NCBI GenBank assembly: GCA_966211455.1
Contig: CBIHNI010000009.1
Location: 62,001 to 126,000 of the forward strand
DNA length: 64,000 nucleotides
Reading direction: 5' to 3'
Source: 21-14-0-10-47-8 sp966211455
Lineage (GTDB): Bacteria > Bdellovibrionota > Bdellovibrionia > Bdellovibrionales > Bdellovibrionaceae
The notes beneath the pieces are model-generated. The model was not told the DNA's origin. It was given only the letters and a program-made list of their open reading frames with translations, and searched no databases. Positions 51,929 through 60,492 of the stretch are shown in pieces; the stretch's first letter is position 1, and each line of letters begins with the position of its first letter. A program made the translations under genes and the position numbers.

Positions 51929-53317
51929 TTATCTGTTGTAATCATCCTGATATCTGACGATATCATCTTCACCAAAATAGCTTCCGAGCTGAACTTCGAT
52001 AAATTCGATCGGCTGATCGCTGGTGTTGCGGATTCGGTGCTTGGCTCCCATGGGAATTTTTACATAACTGCCGGTCTGAACAGGAATCACCTGCTCGTTC
52101 AAAATGACCTCGCCCTTGCCTTTGACGATCACCCAATGCTCTTCGCGTTTGGCGTGAGACTGATAGGAAATCTGTTGATGGGCATCGACCCGGATGACTT
52201 TGGATTTGAAGTGCTCTTTATCGCGCAGGATTTCAAACCGCCCCCATGGACGCTCTTCGAAGGTGTGTTCTTTGGCGAGCTTTGGGCTTTCGTTTTTCAA
52301 ACGATCCACCACCATCTTCACATTTTGCGTTTCGCCTTTTTTTGCGACCAACAAAGCATCGTCGGTATCGACCACGATGACATCATCGACACCCACAAAG
52401 GCGTAACGCTTATCGGGTTTTGGCAAAACGAAATTGTTTTTCGAATCGACCTCGATCGGATTGCCACGCGAGCGACCCAGCTTTTGATAAACTTCGGCGA
52501 CGGCATCCCAAGAACCGACATCGCTCCAGCCGGGATTGCAAGGCACGCAAAGCAGATCATCTTTGGTCAGCTTTTCCATGATCGCGTAATCGATCGAAAT
52601 CGACGGCAGGCTGGCGTAGACTTCTTTCAGGTTTGAAAGATCTTTGTTCAGCACCGACAAAGAATCCCAAATCTGCGGCTGATATTTTTCAAACAGATCG
52701 ATCATCAGGCTCACCGGGAAAATAAAGATACCGGCGTTCCAATAATAAGAGCCATCGCGCAGGAACTCTTTCGCGACAGAAAGGCTTGGTTTTTCATGGA
52801 ACTTCAAGACGGCGTACGAGCTGACCTGTTTTTTGTAATTGTAAGGCTGTTTTTCGGTTTGGATGTAACCGTAGCCTGTGGCCGGTTCGGTGGGCTTAAG
52901 GCCTAGGGTGACGACCTTATTCTCCCGAGCTGATGTTTCAGCCAAGTCCAGAGCGGCCGAGAAGACCTCTTCTTTTTGGATCAAGTGATCGGCCGGAAAA
53001 ACGCCCACCACTTCCTGCGCACGCCCCTCAAGCTCGAGAATTTTGCATAACAGCGCAATGGCGGGAGCGGTGTTTTTGCCGACGGGTTCGTAAACGGTTC
53101 GAAGTTTTTGAAAGCCCGCTTCTTTGGCTTTTTTCTCGGTGAAATCGCGTAAAGTGGTTGAGGTCACGATCCAAGGTTCGCCAAATCGCGCCAAACGCTT
53201 CAGTGTGGCGGTTTGCAGTGTTTCATCAAAAAGTTCACAGAACTGTTTCGGATATTTTTCCCGAGAAACGGGCCACAAACGGGTCCCACTGCCGCCACTT
53301 AGAATCACTGGAATCAC
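51929..53317 (-). CDS. manC: mannose-1-phosphate guanylyltransferase / mannose-6-phosphate isomerase
   Basis: A 462-aa bifunctional enzyme. The N-terminal nucleotidyltransferase (LSGGSGTRLWPVSREKYPKQF) makes GDP-mannose from mannose-1-phosphate and GTP; the C-terminal cupin (about 350-460, with RPWGRFEILRD and AKREEHWVIVKGKGE) is the type II phosphomannose isomerase. Start is GTG with AGGAG before it. GDP-mannose feeds capsule, O-antigen or alginate-like polymers, in keeping with the polysaccharide genes from here to the window end. Divergent from the aminotransferase gene. Confidence 0.93.
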   Translation of the reverse strand: MIPVILSGGSGTRLWPVSREKYPKQFCELFDETLQTATLKRLARFGEPWIVTSTTLRDFTEKKAKEAGFQKLRTVYEPVGKNTAPAIALLCKILELEGRAQEVVGVFPADHLIQKEEVFSAALDLAETSARENKVVTLGLKPTEPATGYGYIQTEKQPYNYKKQVSSYAVLKFHEKPSLSVAKEFLRDGSYYWNAGIFIFPVSLMIDLFEKYQPQIWDSLSVLNKDLSNLKEVYASLPSISIDYAIMEKLTKDDLLCVPCNPGWSDVGSWDAVAEVYQKLGRSRGNPIEVDSKNNFVLPKPDKRYAFVGVDDVIVVDTDDALLVAKKGETQNVKMVVDRLKNESPKLAKEHTFEERPWGRFEILRDKEHFKSKVIRVDAHQQISYQSHAKREEHWVIVKGKGEVILNEQVIPVQTGSYVKIPMGAKHRIRNTSDQPIEFIEVQLGSYFGEDDIVRYQDDYNR

Positions 53318-53522
53318 GGATTTCTCCTCTTAAAAAAGTGTGGATTATTTAAAACATGAGACCCGTCCCTGTGTCATCTGAAAATGAAATTGTCGCCTTT
53401 GAGCCACAGAAGCCTTGGCTGGTCGCGTGACTTTTAAGCCTGTGGACTTTTTGGGGTTTTGAGAGCGATACTGGGGCCTCAATTACGATATCCAGTCATG
53501 GAAGCCTTATGGAGGAATCCCA

Positions 53523-54644
53523 ATGTCAACACAGCAAGTTCCATTCATCGATCTGAAGTCCCAGTACAAAGCCTTGAAGTCAGATATTGATGCCCGCATT
53601 CACAAAGTGCTCGAGCACGGCGCTTACATCAATGGCCCCGAAGTCGCGGAACTTGAAAAAAAACTTGTCGAGTTCACGGGCGCGAAGGCCGCCTTGGCAT
53701 GCTCGAATGGAACTGATGCTTTGCTCATCCCTTTGATGGCATTGGGAATCGGTGCCGGTGATGAAGTGATCACCACGGCCTTTTCCTTTATCGCGACGGC
53801 TGAGACCATCGTTCTGGCGGGTGCGACTCCGGTGTACGTGGATATCGATCCAAAAACTTTCAATTTGGATCCTGTCCAAGTTGAAAAAGCGATCACGTCG
53901 AAAACGAAGGCGATCATGCCTGTTTCTTTGTACGGACAACTTCCGGATATGGACGCCTTGCAGGCGATCGCCAAAAAGCACGGCCTGCACATCATCGAAG
54001 ATGCCGCGCAAAGTTTCGGCGCGACTTTCAAAGGCAAGCGCAGCTGCAGTCTGACGATTGCATCCGGCACGAGCTTCTTCCCTGCGAAACCTTTGGGCGC
54101 TTATGGCGACGCGGGTGCGATGTTCACCAATGACGAAAAACTTGCCGTCGTCATGAAGGAAATCCGCGAGCATGGCTCTGAAAGCCGTTACTATCACACA
54201 CGCCTGGGAATGAACGCGCGTTTGGATAGCATTCAGTGCGCAATTCTATTGGCCAAATTGCAGCGCTACCCTTGGGAAATCGAACAGCGCGAAAAAATCG
54301 CTCGCCGCTTCAACGAGGCTTTTGCATCGATCAAGGTTCAAGATTTTGCCTGCCCGGTGGTCGCTGAAGGACATCAAAGCGTTTGGGCTCAGTACACCGT
54401 GACAGTTGGCGATCGTGCAACTTTCCAAAAGAAACTGCAAGATGCCGGTGTTCCGACCAGCATCCACTATCCACGCATTATGCCAGATCAACCTTGGTAC
54501 AAACAAAATGCCAATAAATGCGTCGGCGACTTGCAGCATGCACGCTGGGCGGCCGAGCACGTGATCAGCTTGCCAATGTACCCTGACATGGACGATAAGA
54601 CTCAAACTTACATTATCGACCAAGTCTTGAAAGCGGTGAAATAA
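53523..54644 (+). CDS. DegT/DnrJ/EryC1-family PLP-dependent sugar aminotransferase
   Basis: A 373-aa aminotransferase that installs an amino group on a keto-sugar. The family pattern is intact: N-terminal VPFIDLKSQY, SNGTDAL for the phosphate, the Asp160 in IIEDAAQSFG, and Lys189 in FFPAKPLGAYGDAGA that binds PLP. It resembles the WbpE-type subgroup. GGAGG precedes the ATG. kdsA follows with a gap of 2 bases, so both are made together; this suggests an amino-sugar or amino-Kdo for lipopolysaccharide or capsule, but no partner dehydrogenase is nearby. Confidence 0.88.
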   Translation: MSTQQVPFIDLKSQYKALKSDIDARIHKVLEHGAYINGPEVAELEKKLVEFTGAKAALACSNGTDALLIPLMALGIGAGDEVITTAFSFIATAETIVLAGATPVYVDIDPKTFNLDPVQVEKAITSKTKAIMPVSLYGQLPDMDALQAIAKKHGLHIIEDAAQSFGATFKGKRSCSLTIASGTSFFPAKPLGAYGDAGAMFTNDEKLAVVMKEIREHGSESRYYHTRLGMNARLDSIQCAILLAKLQRYPWEIEQREKIARRFNEAFASIKVQDFACPVVAEGHQSVWAQYTVTVGDRATFQKKLQDAGVPTSIHYPRIMPDQPWYKQNANKCVGDLQHARWAAEHVISLPMYPDMDDKTQTYIIDQVLKAVK

Positions 54645-54646
54645 AG

Positions 54647-55501
54647 ATGACAGGCTTTTCGGCTCTGCCAAATCTGGTGAAGATGAAAACTTCCTCGGGC
54701 GAAATCACCTGGGGAAATGCCAAGCAATGGGTTCTATTTGCAGGCCCTGACATCATCGAAGATGAAGGCATGGTTTTCGAAACAGGAAAAGAAATCAAAC
54801 GCGTGACCCAAGCTTTGGGTATTCCGTGGATTTTGAAATGCTCTTTCGATAAGGCCAACCGTCAAAGCGCGGGTTCTTTCCGTGGACCGGGCGCAAACAG
54901 TGCTTTGAAAAGCCTTGAACGCATCAAAGCTGAATTGGATGTTCCACTTCTCACCGATGTGCACGAAACAATTCAGGTTGCAGACACAGCCAAAGTGGCA
55001 GATGTGATTCAGATCCCTGCTTTCTTATCTCGTCAGACCGATCTTTTGGTCGAAACGGCAAAAACTGGAAAAGTCATCCATATCAAAAAAGGTCAGTTCC
55101 TAGCGCCTTGGGATATGAAGGCGATCGCGCAAAAAGCGGTGAATGCGGGCAATAAGAATGTTCTTCTTTGCGAGCGCGGAACGACTTTCGGTTACAATCG
55201 TTTGATTAACGATATGACGGGTCTTGTGGACATGCGAAGCCTGGGCTTTCCGGTGATTATGGATTGCACTCACTCGACTCAGCTTCCAGGTGCGACGGGC
55301 GAAAGCTCGGGCGGCCGTGGGGAGATGGTCTGGCCTCTGGCTCGGGCCGCGATGGCTGTTGGTGTGGATGGTATTTTCTTGGAAACGCATCCGAATCCTG
55401 AAAAGGCTTTGTGTGATGGCCCGACTTCGCTTCCATTGCGAAACTTGGAGAAAATGCTCACAAATCTGCAGGCGATTTGGAAGACGCATTTCCTCAAGTA
55501 A
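54647..55501 (+). CDS. kdsA: 3-deoxy-8-phosphooctulonate synthase (KdsA)
   Basis: A 284-aa enzyme condensing arabinose-5-phosphate with phosphoenolpyruvate to Kdo-8-phosphate, for the lipopolysaccharide core or Kdo-containing capsule. Signature segments: LFAGPDIIEDEGM, the LKCSFDKANRQSAGSFRGPG loop, TDVHE, FLSRQTDLL and VIMDCTHSTQLPG. The Cys in LKCSFDKANR replaces a usual Ser. It is 2 bases after the aminotransferase gene. An essential housekeeping function in a Gram-negative cell. Confidence 0.93.
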   Translation: MTGFSALPNLVKMKTSSGEITWGNAKQWVLFAGPDIIEDEGMVFETGKEIKRVTQALGIPWILKCSFDKANRQSAGSFRGPGANSALKSLERIKAELDVPLLTDVHETIQVADTAKVADVIQIPAFLSRQTDLLVETAKTGKVIHIKKGQFLAPWDMKAIAQKAVNAGNKNVLLCERGTTFGYNRLINDMTGLVDMRSLGFPVIMDCTHSTQLPGATGESSGGRGEMVWPLARAAMAVGVDGIFLETHPNPEKALCDGPTSLPLRNLEKMLTNLQAIWKTHFLK

Positions 55502-55533
55502 GACGAACGAACTTCGCCTAGGATCCTGATCGG

Positions 55534-56946
55534 ATGCTATTTCAAACCACCCAGTTTTTGGGATTTTTCCTAATTTTCTATAGCCTGTTTTTGTTGTTGC
55601 ACAACCGTACGCAGGCTCGTCTGTTGGTGTTGCTTGGCGCCTCTTACATTTTTTATTCCTATTGGGACTGGCGCTTTTTAGGATTGATCATCTTCTCGAC
55701 TGGTGCCGATTATTATTTAGGCAAATGGATCGAAGACTGTGCGGATCAGGCGCGAAAAAAAAGGCTTCTGATCGCCAGTGTGGTTTTAAATCTCAGTGTT
55801 TTGGGATTCTTTAAGTACTTTAATTTTTTCTTGGATGGATTTCATGAGCTCTTAACGAGCTTTGGGGTGAGCTCTCCAAGCCCGATCTTCAGAATCATTC
55901 TGCCCGTCGGAATTTCTTTTTATACTTTCGAAAGTCTTAGCTACGTGATTGATGTTTATCGCGGAAAACTGAAAGCCACCCGAAGTTTTCTGGATTACGC
56001 CATTTTTATCTCTTTCTTTCCGCACTTGGTGGCCGGCCCGATCATTCGGCCCAAAACTTTCTTCCAGCAAATCCGTACGGATTTGAACATCAGTGAAAAG
56101 GAATTCCATCTGGGGATGATTCGTTTTGGGGTCGGGGTTTTAAAGAAAGTTTTTCTGGCGGATATCTTGGCTTTGCATTTTGCCGATCTCGTTTTCGAAT
56201 CGCCGGATAAATACAGCGCCTTGGATTGCTTGCTGGCAGCTTACGCTTACGCTTTTCAGATCTATCTCGATTTTTCGGCCTATTCAGATATGGCCATCGG
56301 GCTTTCGCAAGCTTGCGGAATTCATCTACCCGAGAATTTCAATTATCCTTACGTCGCCCGAAATCTGCAGGACTTTTGGAATCGATGGCATATCTCGCTT
56401 TCGACTTGGTTACGCGATTACCTGTATATTCCGCTCGGGGGCAACCGAGATGGCAATCTGAAAAAGCATCGAAACATCATGCTAACCATGGTTTTGGGCG
56501 GCCTGTGGCATGGTGCGAACATGACTTTTATTGTCTGGGGTTTTATCCATGGTATTTTCATTTCCGCCAGCCATTTGATCAAAGATCGCATTCAAGTTCC
56601 CGCGAAGAGCGCTAATATTCTAGGTTGGTTCCTTACCTTTCATATCGTTGTTTTAGCTTGGGTTTACTTCCGCGCGCCGAATCTACATGATGCTCATGCT
56701 TTCTTAAGCAGAGTTTTCCTGTTACCACTTCAAGCTCCCAAGTCCGTTATCCCTTGGGAATGCGTTTTGGTCCTACTGATTTGTGCTGTGACCCAATACT
56801 TTGGCGCACGCGGATCGAAGTTCCGCTGGATTGAAAATTTCTCGACAAGACCTTGGTGGCAGCTGATTTTCTTCTATGTGTTGATCGTGGGATCAATCAT
56901 TCTCGCCGAACAACATTTTCAACCTTTTATCTATTTCCAGTTTTAA
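55534..56946 (+). CDS. canonical MBOAT O-acyltransferase (AlgI-like)
   Basis: A 470-aa polytopic membrane enzyme that brings acyl (commonly acetyl) groups to the periplasm for polysaccharide O-acylation. The MBOAT core is complete: FFPHLVAGPIIRP, QIYLDFSAYSDMAIG, then DFWNRWHISLSTWLRDYLYIPLGG with His286 and GGLWHGAN with the invariant His326. This contrasts with the two divergent MBOAT-like proteins at 2020 and 6908. An SGNH protein follows after 1 base, as in AlgI/AlgJ-type pairs. Confidence 0.92.
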   Translation: MLFQTTQFLGFFLIFYSLFLLLHNRTQARLLVLLGASYIFYSYWDWRFLGLIIFSTGADYYLGKWIEDCADQARKKRLLIASVVLNLSVLGFFKYFNFFLDGFHELLTSFGVSSPSPIFRIILPVGISFYTFESLSYVIDVYRGKLKATRSFLDYAIFISFFPHLVAGPIIRPKTFFQQIRTDLNISEKEFHLGMIRFGVGVLKKVFLADILALHFADLVFESPDKYSALDCLLAAYAYAFQIYLDFSAYSDMAIGLSQACGIHLPENFNYPYVARNLQDFWNRWHISLSTWLRDYLYIPLGGNRDGNLKKHRNIMLTMVLGGLWHGANMTFIVWGFIHGIFISASHLIKDRIQVPAKSANILGWFLTFHIVVLAWVYFRAPNLHDAHAFLSRVFLLPLQAPKSVIPWECVLVLLICAVTQYFGARGSKFRWIENFSTRPWWQLIFFYVLIVGSIILAEQHFQPFIYFQF

Positions 56947-56947
56947 T

Positions 56948-57964
56948 ATGATGAACTTGAAGGGCTTTTACAAAATTGTTGCCGGAATCCTCCTCTGCCT
57001 GATGGTCGTGAACATTCCTCTGAATCTGACTTTCGAGGCTCTGAAAGAACGGCACTATATCACTCAGAAAAGCATGGATGGCTTTAGCACCTGGGACTTG
57101 CATCTAACACCCCAGAGCCAAAATGCGATTGCTCCACCAGATGAACTTTTCCCATACGAAACCGAATCACCCGAAACAATTTCGACATATCAAAAGGTGA
57201 TCGTCCTGATCGGCTCTTCAGTGGTCGCCGGGGACGGCGTCAAAAGAGGAGACCGTTTTTCAAACGAGCTCAGCCGCATATCGTCCGCGTCTTCCGTCCC
57301 TACTTATTTTTTCAATGCCGGCCGCAGTGGATCTGAGATCTACACTTACTTTACGAATCTGAAAGAGCTCATCAAAAAATATCCTAAAATCCAGTGTTTG
57401 ATCTGGTTCCCCAATCGCAATGATCTGATCAGTCAGGCCGAGCTTCAGACAAGACTGAGCGAAAAACAAGAGGCCAAAAATCTCAGCTCAGCTTCGACGA
57501 TGCCTTTGCAGGACATGCTGTTCTTGGGGTTTTTCAAACGCCTGGGGCAGCGCTTTACTTTCGAAGGCAATATCCTGAAAGAGAACTCGATCCAAAGTGA
57601 GCACAATCTTTATTACACAACCGGCTTAATGGAAGGATTGGATTCAGAAACCAAGTCCGACCTGGCGGCAGCTTTGCAATCCTATAAAGAAATATTGGAT
57701 GCGCATGGAACTCATTTCTCGGCGGTGTTTTTGCCTTCGCGCCATTTCAATCGATTTCATCAATGGTCCGAAGCCAAATCCTTGCTGGATGTCCAGGCCC
57801 TCCTAAATGATCAAGGTATTACGAATATTTCTTTCTTTGAACAAGTCAAAGAACATGATGATTACGTTGATTACATTCACTTCTCACCGGTAGGCCACTC
57901 GATGATTGCCAAACTTTTGCAAGAAAGAATGTCCGAGCTTTGTCCTGACTCTGCCAAAAAATAA
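56948..57964 (+). CDS. SGNH-type O-acyltransferase/esterase partner of the MBOAT
   Basis: A 338-aa protein with an N-terminal membrane anchor (YKIVAGILLCLMVVNI) and an SGNH domain: IGSSVVAG (nucleophile Ser in GSS instead of GDS), FNAGRSGSEI as block II, WFPNRND as block III and DYIHFSPVGHS with the Asp-His pair. It begins 1 base after the MBOAT stop. The pair probably acetylates the polysaccharide made by the genes around it. It ends 10 bases from the convergent flippase gene. Confidence 0.82.
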   Translation: MMNLKGFYKIVAGILLCLMVVNIPLNLTFEALKERHYITQKSMDGFSTWDLHLTPQSQNAIAPPDELFPYETESPETISTYQKVIVLIGSSVVAGDGVKRGDRFSNELSRISSASSVPTYFFNAGRSGSEIYTYFTNLKELIKKYPKIQCLIWFPNRNDLISQAELQTRLSEKQEAKNLSSASTMPLQDMLFLGFFKRLGQRFTFEGNILKENSIQSEHNLYYTTGLMEGLDSETKSDLAAALQSYKEILDAHGTHFSAVFLPSRHFNRFHQWSEAKSLLDVQALLNDQGITNISFFEQVKEHDDYVDYIHFSPVGHSMIAKLLQERMSELCPDSAKK

Positions 57965-57974
57965 ACGTCTCGAC

Positions 57975-59480
57975 TTAGACTTTGCTTGCTTTGACTCGCA
58001 TTTTTGCAATGGTCGCTTTCACTTCCTTGCGAAGCGCTAGACTGACCAAAGCCAGACACATCACTTCCAGTGCGCCGAGGCGGAAGAAAAAGCTTTTCGC
58101 ATCCGGAGCCTCGTTGACGTAGTGATAAGCCGCAAAATGCAAAATCCCGGCAATCCCCAAAGAGACAAGCCAGCTTTTCAAACCCGACATCAAACGGAAT
58201 GAAAAATCCCGTCGGGCCCAAACGATATAAAATAGCCCCACAAAGAAGAACTGAAATACAGTCGTGAGGATTGTTGCCGTCACACCCCAGTACCAGGTCG
58301 CGGGCAATGAAGCCACGATACTGATGACAGAAATGATCGTCGGCCACAAAGACATATCCCGATTGCGCTCACCTCGCGCCACCAACACCGCACCGAGCAC
58401 CGACCCATAGGGTGCAATCAACACGATAAATCCCGCCAAGAACAAAGGCAGGGCCAGGTTTTCATATGAGCTTCCCAACCAGTAGGTCACCAGTGAACGT
58501 GAAAACAGGCCAAAGGCGATTAAGAAAACAATGATATAGGCCATCAAAATGTTGCAGAGACTTTCCGAAAGATCGCGAATATAGATTTTATGCTCAGGCG
58601 CCCGCTTCAAACTGGCCACCGGAATGATCACCTCGCTGACCCGACCTAAAAGACTTTTCATCAAAGCCGGAACCTTTACGCTGATATCATAGATTGCAAC
58701 TGCCGTAGGCCCCAGAATCAAAGATACCAAAGTCACGTCGCTTTGACGTTGGGCCGTGCCGTTCACCCTTGAGAAAAAGAAAGGGCTCCATTCAGACCAC
58801 TCGCCGCGAAGCTGTGCAAAAGTCAAACGACCAAAGCCTGGCAAATACTGAAAACTTTTTCGTGTCCGATACAAAACAATCACAAACATCACAACTTGTG
58901 AAATCAAGAAGGCCATCACAAGATTGTTAAAGTCGGCTTTCATGGCCAGCAGAACGAAAGAAAGCAAAACGAAAAGTAGATATCCCAAGGTGTCGATTTG
59001 CTTGAATTGCGCGTTTCGGTGTTTGGCCACCCAAATCAAACCGCAGACCGCGGTCGGCGCCGCGAAGAAGTTCGAAAGTAAAATCAAAAGCAGTGGAAGG
59101 CGATAGGTTTCAATACGGGCGGCATCGATATGCAGAAGATCCAATAAAATCGAACTTCCAACCCATCCTACTAAAAATGTAAGAAGGCTGATTACCGACA
59201 TATAAGTCATTAGCGAAGAGAGTCTTTTTTTATCCGAATCCAGCAGCGCATCGCCCGACTGTCTGGCGATTTGATTTAGCACATAGGCTGGGTAACCCAA
59301 ATCCAAAAGTGCCAACATGCCTTGATAAAAGGTCAGCAAAAGAAGAGTCGAAAACAATCCATAATTTTCAAGACCGATGCGCGAGATGATGAAAGGGATC
59401 AATGCGAGGGCCAGCCCCCCTCGGATCAACTGCGAAAACACGCCCCAAAACGAATTGAAAAATATAGATCGCTCTTTCAT
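57975..59480 (-). CDS. Wzx-type polysaccharide flippase (MOP superfamily)
   Basis: A 501-aa inner-membrane protein with about 12-14 hydrophobic helices in the order typical of the PST/Wzx branch of the MOP superfamily: the N-terminal FWGVFSQLIRGGLALALIPFIISRIG helix, LYRTRKSF loop and later FLAGFIVLIAPYGSVLGAVLVARG. It moves lipid-linked oligosaccharide repeat units across the membrane. It is last of a minus-strand set that starts with the polymerase/ligase (63073) and includes UDP-glucose dehydrogenase and a HAD phosphatase. Confidence 0.82.
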   Translation of the reverse strand: MKERSIFFNSFWGVFSQLIRGGLALALIPFIISRIGLENYGLFSTLLLLTFYQGMLALLDLGYPAYVLNQIARQSGDALLDSDKKRLSSLMTYMSVISLLTFLVGWVGSSILLDLLHIDAARIETYRLPLLLILLSNFFAAPTAVCGLIWVAKHRNAQFKQIDTLGYLLFVLLSFVLLAMKADFNNLVMAFLISQVVMFVIVLYRTRKSFQYLPGFGRLTFAQLRGEWSEWSPFFFSRVNGTAQRQSDVTLVSLILGPTAVAIYDISVKVPALMKSLLGRVSEVIIPVASLKRAPEHKIYIRDLSESLCNILMAYIIVFLIAFGLFSRSLVTYWLGSSYENLALPLFLAGFIVLIAPYGSVLGAVLVARGERNRDMSLWPTIISVISIVASLPATWYWGVTATILTTVFQFFFVGLFYIVWARRDFSFRLMSGLKSWLVSLGIAGILHFAAYHYVNEAPDAKSFFFRLGALEVMCLALVSLALRKEVKATIAKMRVKASKV

Positions 59481-59487
59481 TCGCCCC

Positions 59488-60492
59488 TTATGACGGCTTC
59501 GGCAAAGCGTCGCTCAGCTCTCGAATCTGAGGAATATTTTGACCCCATTTCGTTCGCCCTAGCAGTGGCCACTGGATCCACTTCTGCAGCTCATCTTTCG
59601 TCTTCTCCGATTGCATCAAATAAGCCGAACCCACCCCTGCCAAGGATGCCGTCATTAGATCCACGGCCGAATCACCGACAAAGATTGAATTTTCCAGATC
59701 CACGCGAAACTCATTGATCACGGAATGAATCATTCCGGGTCGGGGCTTTCGCAGACTGCGACGAACAAGACCCGAAGCAAACTGGCTGCTTTCGTAGAAA
59801 GGTGCCCGCATAATTCGATCCAAGAAAATCCCCTCTTTAACAAGAAGATCCTGCATTCGATGGGTGACCTTTTCATACTCGGCCCATTTTACCGTGCCAC
59901 GACCAATTCCGGATTGATTTGAAATCACAATCAGAAAGTATCCTAGCTCACGCGCACGACGAAGAGCTTCAGGTACTCCGGGTAAAAGGCGAACGTTGGA
60001 AGGATCCCTGACATAACCTGTATCTTCAATCAACACACCATCGCGGTCTAAGAAGAGAGCGCGATTCAATCGGCTCCCTTCCATCGAAATTTGACCTTTC
60101 AAAGACTGCAACTGTTGCAAAAGCTTTCCAATATCGAATAAAGCCGAGCGCAGGTCTTTTTCAGGAAAGGTAAAGTCCGCAAGCGATGGCTCTTTCAAGG
60201 AATCGGTCATCAAGGCGATCTGGGCCCCAGTCTTATGCGAAAGATTCCACAACAGATCGACTGAGGCATTTTCAACAAAGATTAAATCCTTCACACCGAA
60301 ATCACTGACGGTGTGTAGATTCTGCAGATCTATTTTTTCGAAGATCACATGCTCGGGCACCATACTGAAAAGCATCTCGACCTGCGGCCCCGTGCAAATG
60401 ATGCGACCGCCATCGAAAATGCTTGCAAGCAATCCGCCCAGGATCGGATTCTGCCGAAAGGCTTCGGAAAGAATTTGATCGCCGGCGTTCAC
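59488..60492 (-). CDS. HAD-IIIA phosphatase (GmhB-like) with N-terminal extension
   Basis: A 334-aa protein. Residues about 140-320 are a HAD phosphatase of the GmhB (heptose bisphosphate phosphatase) and histidinol-phosphatase type: LFLDRDGVLIE (Asp149, Asp151), ISNQSGIGRG, RKPRPGM and FVGDSAVDLM (Asp274, Asp278). The Zn-binding cysteine loop common in GmhB is absent here (RAPFYESSQFASG). The first 140 residues have no match I recognise and may be a Rossmann-like or substrate domain (SIFDGGRIICTG). Start is GTG, overlapping the upstream UDP-glucose dehydrogenase stop by GTGA. Probably acts on a sugar phosphate for this surface polymer. Confidence 0.72.
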   Translation of the reverse strand: MNAGDQILSEAFRQNPILGGLLASIFDGGRIICTGPQVEMLFSMVPEHVIFEKIDLQNLHTVSDFGVKDLIFVENASVDLLWNLSHKTGAQIALMTDSLKEPSLADFTFPEKDLRSALFDIGKLLQQLQSLKGQISMEGSRLNRALFLDRDGVLIEDTGYVRDPSNVRLLPGVPEALRRARELGYFLIVISNQSGIGRGTVKWAEYEKVTHRMQDLLVKEGIFLDRIMRAPFYESSQFASGLVRRSLRKPRPGMIHSVINEFRVDLENSIFVGDSAVDLMTASLAGVGSAYLMQSEKTKDELQKWIQWPLLGRTKWGQNIPQIRELSDALPKPS

